From Planctomycetota bacterium (GTDB lineage: Bacteria; Planctomycetota; Phycisphaerae; Sedimentisphaerales; Anaerobacaceae): a stretch of DNA of 45,300 bases. The position numbers were made by a program, and so were the translations under genes. Below the pieces are notes generated by a model that was given only the letters and a program-made list of their open reading frames with translations, ran no database searches and was not told the DNA's origin. Below, piece by piece: positions 41,792 to 45,300 of this stretch; positions within the stretch are counted from its first letter, which is position 1, and each line of letters begins with the position of its first letter. The stretch spans positions 1 through 45,300 of the forward strand of contig JALORE010000038.1 of the NCBI GenBank assembly GCA_025459125.1. Direction: 5' to 3'.

Positions 41792-43492
41792 ATGTTCAGA
41801 ATCCCACGGGCACTATCGTGTCTCCTGTTCTTGACCTGTGCCGGACCCGTGGTGCTTCAGGCCGCCCCGGCGGGTGTGCGGTTTGTCCAGTCGACCGACC
41901 ATCCGGACCAATACGACTTCGTGGAGGTTGCCATCGAAGTCGAGAAGCCCGATGCCGCGAACCCTTTCACGGACGTGACCGTCGAAGGGCGGTTCGAACG
42001 GCAGGGAGGCGAAGCGGCGCGCGTGGACGGATTCTGCGATAGTGCCGACGGAAGCCTCTTTCGGATTCGCTTCATGCCGACGGCCGCGGGCGCGTATGAC
42101 TACTCGGTCACATTCCGGCAAGGCGACTACCGGATCTCGCATAACGGCAAGTTCGCCGCAGCCGGCCAGCGCCGTAACGGGCTGCTGCGCGTGGACAAAG
42201 AGCATCCCTTCCATTTCATCTATGAAGGCACCGGCAGACACTACTTCTGGAACTCCACCACGACCTATTGGCTGCTGGGTTGGCGCCAGGAGCCGATCAT
42301 TCATGAGTCGCTGGAGCGGCTGGCGAAGCTGGGTGTCAACCGCATCCGCGTCGCGCTGAGTGGCCGCACGCGGGATGGGATGCGGTGGAAGGAGCCGGAT
42401 GTCAAGCCGAGCGAGCAATTCCAGTTCCGCCTGGAGCCCTGGCCCGCGGCCCGTCCCGAGAACATCGAAGATCCCGGCTACGACGTCGCTCGCTTCAACC
42501 TGGACCACTTCCGCAAGTGCGAGCGGATGCTGGAGCAGGCCCGCCGGCATGGCATCCAGGTCTCGATCATCTTCCATCTGGACGGTCGGGACAAGGGCGC
42601 GGACCCCTTCGGCCCGTCCGGCATGGGCGGCCCGGATGAGCAGAGGTACTACCGCTACGTCGTGGCCCGGCTGGCGGCGTTCGACAACGTGATGTGGGAC
42701 GTGACCAACGAGTGGCACCTGTTCCGCAACGAAGCCTGGGTCGAGCAGATGGGCCGGTTGATCAAGGACTGCGACCCGTACGATCATCTGACCAGCGTCC
42801 ATGGCAAGGGCGTGTTCCCGTTCCGCAACTCTCCGTGGGTGGACTTCGCGATGTACCAGAGTTGGGATGAGCACGGCGGGTACGCCTTCATGCTCAGGAA
42901 CCGTCGGGAACAGGTGAAGGCGGGACGGCCGATGCCCCAGGTCAATGAGGAGTACGGCTACGAGGATCATTATCCCTATCCGTGGGGCGAAGGCCGCAAG
43001 TGGCCCGCCCGCACTGCCGATACCCGGCGTCGTTTGGCCTGGCAGATGACGATGGCCGGCGGCTACCAAACCACCGGTGAGCGGGCCAACGTCCCCGGTT
43101 ACGGCGGCTGGATCACCGGCCGGGGCGACCAGACCATGGTCATGTTCGAAGGCTATCGCCACCTGGCGGACTTCTTCCAGCGGTTGCCCTGGTGCCAGCT
43201 CAATCCGGACAACGGCTTCTTCGAAGCCCAGGCCGGCTCCGGTCCTGTCCCCGGCGGCAAAGACGCCATGCCGCCTGTGGTTGGCTTGCGCACGAATCCC
43301 GGTGACTGGGCCATCCTGTACTTCGTCGCCGGTGGTCGGGCTCATGTCCAGCCGGACTCACTCGGTGGGGCCACGCCGGCACGCTGGTTCAATCCTCGCA
43401 CCGGGCAGTGGTCCCCCGCGCAGCCGGATGAGAAGGGCGACTTCGTCGCGCTCGACGAGCAGGATTGGGCGTTGCTTATCAACAAAGAATAG
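41792..43492 (+). CDS. Secreted DUF5060/TIM-barrel glycoside hydrolase
   Basis: A 566-residue protein with a signal peptide (RALSCLLFLTCAGPVVLQA). Its N-terminal DUF5060 beta-sandwich lies at about residues 25-125 (VTVEGRFER, FRIRFMPTAAGAYDYSVTF). A TIM barrel follows. Likely catalytic glutamates are E307 in DVTNEWH and E386 or E387 in QVNEEYGYED, the usual placement in clan A enzymes. A small C-terminal domain (RWFNPRTGQW, DWALLINKE) resembles that of the neighbouring hydrolases. Start ATG 41792 has GAGGGGG upstream, 13 bp after the previous stop. It ends the carbohydrate-active run. Confidence 0.82.
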   Translation: MFRIPRALSCLLFLTCAGPVVLQAAPAGVRFVQSTDHPDQYDFVEVAIEVEKPDAANPFTDVTVEGRFERQGGEAARVDGFCDSADGSLFRIRFMPTAAGAYDYSVTFRQGDYRISHNGKFAAAGQRRNGLLRVDKEHPFHFIYEGTGRHYFWNSTTTYWLLGWRQEPIIHESLERLAKLGVNRIRVALSGRTRDGMRWKEPDVKPSEQFQFRLEPWPAARPENIEDPGYDVARFNLDHFRKCERMLEQARRHGIQVSIIFHLDGRDKGADPFGPSGMGGPDEQRYYRYVVARLAAFDNVMWDVTNEWHLFRNEAWVEQMGRLIKDCDPYDHLTSVHGKGVFPFRNSPWVDFAMYQSWDEHGGYAFMLRNRREQVKAGRPMPQVNEEYGYEDHYPYPWGEGRKWPARTADTRRRLAWQMTMAGGYQTTGERANVPGYGGWITGRGDQTMVMFEGYRHLADFFQRLPWCQLNPDNGFFEAQAGSGPVPGGKDAMPPVVGLRTNPGDWAILYFVAGGRAHVQPDSLGGATPARWFNPRTGQWSPAQPDEKGDFVALDEQDWALLINKE

Positions 43493-43662
43493 CTGGAATA
43501 GATGGAATAAAGGGCAATCCAGGGGCTGTTCAAGTCCCGAACACGACGCAAAACGCCATGTCCAAGCCTGTGCCCCCGGATCGCCACGATGCGGGGCTAA
43601 GGAAGACGGTTGGTCTACCCATCGCCATCCGTCGCGAAGGGGTAGCCGTTGCGGTCAGTGGT

Positions 43663-43709
43663 GGTGCTGCGCGACCCAATGGTACGGAGTGGTCGGGTCG
43701 CGCAGCACC
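43663..43709. repeat. Perfect 15-bp inverted repeat
   Basis: GGTGCTGCGCGACCC (43663-43677) and GGGTCGCGCAGCACC (43695-43709) are exact reverse complements separated by 17 bases. The structure is a strong hairpin, far from any gene end (170 bp after the hydrolase stop, without a T-tract). It looks more like a mobile palindromic element than a terminator. Confidence 0.75.
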
Positions 43710-44196
43710 TTGTGAGAGATAAGTAGAGGAGAGAAGTTCGATCCGCAGGTACGATGCGGTCGTCCCTGCGGCAGCAGTCGATCTTCCCCACGGCCACAGA
43801 ACGCCGCAAGCCTGCGTCGTCTTGATCGCGGGAAGCTGGAGGGTCAGAACGACAGACGCCGCCACGTGCCGCCAGAACGGCAGGAGTCCGACCGCCGCGC
43901 ATCATCCCCCTCGCGCGGGATGTCCACGAGCGAGCCGGAAGCGGCCAATCTGCCTTCGAATTGCGTCCCCTGGTCGCCATGCCCCTTCCTCCTATAAGAG
44001 GCGCTCCTCCTTAAGCACATGGTCCTGTGACTCTCCACATTTGCGACGAGGTGTGGTCTCCTCCATCCATGTGGACCATGTGAGCGATGAGACTACGTTT
44101 ACCCCATGTTCCGTGTCACGTCAACTGGAAAATGGCGATAAAGCACACGAATCGCACAGATTCTCGGACGTGCAGGAGAGATAGAATCAAGGAAAG

Positions 44197-44280
44197 GTGG
44201 AATAACGGAATATTGGGCGCGTCAAGGAGGTCGCCTTGCTCCCATCATTCCACTATTCCAGTGTTCCAGTATTCCAGCGT
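44197..44280. repeat. Inverted pair of TGGAATAN tandem arrays around a hairpin
   Basis: The left array (from 44198) reads TGGAATAA, CGGAATAT, TGGGCGC. The right array, read on the minus strand, gives TGGAATAC, TGGAACAC, TGGAATAG, TGGAATGA, TGGGAGC. They face each other across a small hairpin, CAAGG-AGGTCG-CCTTG (about 44223-44238). The same unit occurs twice just after the hydrolase stop at 43495-43510. It is a repeat family seen directly in the sequence, with unknown origin. Confidence 0.55.
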
Positions 44281-44312
44281 GCCTGCGACAAGTAACCGAT
44301 TGCCTGTTACTT

Positions 44313-45300
44313 TCATCGGACCATGGCTTGTCCGCTGTCGGCGACCAGGGTTTGTCCCGTGATCGTGCGGGCTTTGTCCGAGCACAGAAAGACCACGGCG
44401 TCCGCGATGTCCTGCCCCTTGATCTCCCGCCGCAGGGCGGTCTTGTTCACGTAGAAGGGGATCACCTCCTGGGGTTTGATTCGGTTCTTCTTCGCGCAGA
44501 CCTTGATGTACTCGGGGTTCCAGATCTTGGAGCCTTCAAACACGTTGCCCGGGGCGATGGAGTTGACGCGGATGCCGTGCTCGCCCAGCTCCAGAGCCCA
44601 ACCGCGGGCCATGTGCAACTCGCCCGCCTTGGTGGCGTTGTAGGCGGTGTTGTTCTTGCTGGCGTCGAGACCGGACTTGGAGCTCAGATTGATAATGCTG
44701 CCGCCCATGCCCTGAGCGATCATGATCCGCGCGGCTTCGCGGGCCATCAGCAGATACCCTGTCAGGTTCACCTCCAGGGCCATCCGCCACTTGTCCACCG
44801 GCATCTCGACCAGCGAATACGGCGGGGCGATCCCCGCGGCGTTGACGAGGATATCCAGGCCGCCCCAGTGGGCCAGCAACTGCTGGAAGGTCGCGCGAAC
44901 GCTGTCTTCGTTCGTGACATTGCACCGAATGACCAGGGCCTGGCCCTTCGCTTTCGCGCGCGCGATGAGGTCCGCCGTCTCCTGGGCAGCCTTCTCATCG
45001 ATATCCGTCAGGGCGACCAGAGCTCCGGCTTTCGCCAGTCCCACCGCGATACTCCGGCCCAGGCCGCTGCCCGCCCCGGTGACGGCCGCGATGCGATTGG
45101 GCAACTCGCCCCTTCCTTCCCCTGCGACCAGCTTGCGGCGAAAGGCCTCCGATTCCCAACTGTTGATGAATTGCTGCTGGCGCTGGCTCAGGCCGAAAAC
45201 CCCGCCGAGACGTTGGGCGTGCATACGGACCGCGGCGCAGCCGTCCTCCATCTCCGCCACGAGGGGAGCGAGGGACTTGTCGGTGGCCACGAACAGGCCG
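44313..45300 (-). CDS. C-terminal part of a class II aldolase/short-chain dehydrogenase fusion, cut by the window edge
   Basis: The frame is open through the right edge, so this is the 3' part of a longer gene. Residues encoded from about 45115 to the stop form an SDR domain. It contains TGAGSGLG for NAD binding, NAAG, and YNATK, the catalytic Tyr-x-x-x-Lys, with an upstream Ser in NLSSKS. The preceding 60 residues (GLFVATDKSLAPLVAEM, then a linker with INSWESEAFRRKL) match by eye the end of the class II aldolase half of bifunctional rhamnulose-phosphate aldolase/lactaldehyde dehydrogenase proteins. If so, the protein cleaves a deoxyketose phosphate and oxidises the lactaldehyde. This would suit a fucose/rhamnose pathway with the isomerase relic. 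Confidence 0.78.
   Translation of the reverse strand, partial: GLFVATDKSLAPLVAEMEDGCAAVRMHAQRLGGVFGLSQRQQQFINSWESEAFRRKLVAGEGRGELPNRIAAVTGAGSGLGRSIAVGLAKAGALVALTDIDEKAAQETADLIARAKAKGQALVIRCNVTNEDSVRATFQQLLAHWGGLDILVNAAGIAPPYSLVEMPVDKWRMALEVNLTGYLLMAREAARIMIAQGMGGSIINLSSKSGLDASKNNTAYNATKAGELHMARGWALELGEHGIRVNSIAPGNVFEGSKIWNPEYIKVCAKKNRIKPQEVIPFYVNKTALRREIKGQDIADAVVFLCSDKARTITGQTLVADSGQAMVR

Larger units (their letters stand above)
43493..44312. other. Gene-free, repeat-rich stretch
   Basis: About 820 bp contain several short open frames on both strands, but none has a recognisable product. One minus-strand frame starting at 43980 has an AGGAAGGGG site, yet it encodes a low-complexity Arg/Ser-rich sequence with no family resemblance. 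The stretch contains TGGAATA motifs (43495-43510), a perfect 15-bp inverted repeat and a pair of 8-bp tandem arrays, described separately. It may be a decayed mobile or gene remnant. Confidence 0.5.

Noticed and set aside
43615-43980. Possible small gene on the minus strand with a fair ribosome site
   Set aside because: The encoded sequence is Arg/Ser-rich without family resemblance and runs through the perfect inverted repeat at 43663-43709.

Overview
The window is GC-rich bacterial DNA, most likely chromosomal. No rRNA, tRNA or CRISPR array is visible. The mix of a type VI secretion (T6SS) operon, an encapsulin/ferritin pair, several secreted DUF4038-type glycoside hydrolases, FG-GAP proteins and many dispersed palindromic repeats suggests a heterotroph of the PVC group, perhaps a Planctomycetota of the Phycisphaerae kind. 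This placement is an inference from gene content only. Acidobacteriota or Verrucomicrobiota cannot be excluded.

Region 1 (1-21874) is a T6SS locus. On the minus strand are clpV, vgrG and the start of a small VgrG-linked gene that runs off the left edge. A 456-bp divergent control region separates them from a long plus-strand operon: tssA, tssB, tssC, hcp, tagJ/impE, tssE, tssF, tssG, an unrecognised gene, tssK, tssL, tssM and tagF. Sheath, tube, baseplate, membrane complex, unfoldase and spike are all present. TssJ, PAAR and an intact FHA protein are not seen. Most baseplate genes overlap or nearly touch, which implies one transcript.

Region 2 (21875-22890) is a scar. The end of an IS3-family element abuts a 5'-truncated GDP-mannose 4,6-dehydratase gene, followed by hairpin repeats.

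Region 3 (22890-28427) holds three predicted secreted proteins: an FAD-dependent oxidoreductase, a large FG-GAP/propeller protein on the opposite strand, and a putative glycoside hydrolase with an internal carbohydrate-binding-like domain.

Region 4 (28428-35353, minus strand) reads, in transcription order: fused E1 alpha-beta and E2 of a 2-oxoacid dehydrogenase complex, a broken L-fucose-isomerase-like gene, a ferritin-like encapsulin cargo with a C-terminal loading peptide, and the encapsulin shell protein. The shell and cargo pair should form an iron-storing nanocompartment. Dispersed repeats lie between most of these genes and inside the E2 linker.

Region 5 (35651-45300) starts with a DUF3788 gene. 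It continues with a secreted carbohydrate-active cluster: two tandem GH140-like paralogues, a GH16 enzyme, a Tat-exported GH140-like enzyme and a DUF5060/TIM-barrel enzyme. An intergenic element with cloverleaf-like folding potential sits inside this cluster. After about 800 bp of repeat-rich DNA, the right edge carries the C-terminal part of a class II aldolase/short-chain dehydrogenase fusion. With the fucose isomerase relic it points to deoxysugar catabolism linked to polysaccharide breakdown.
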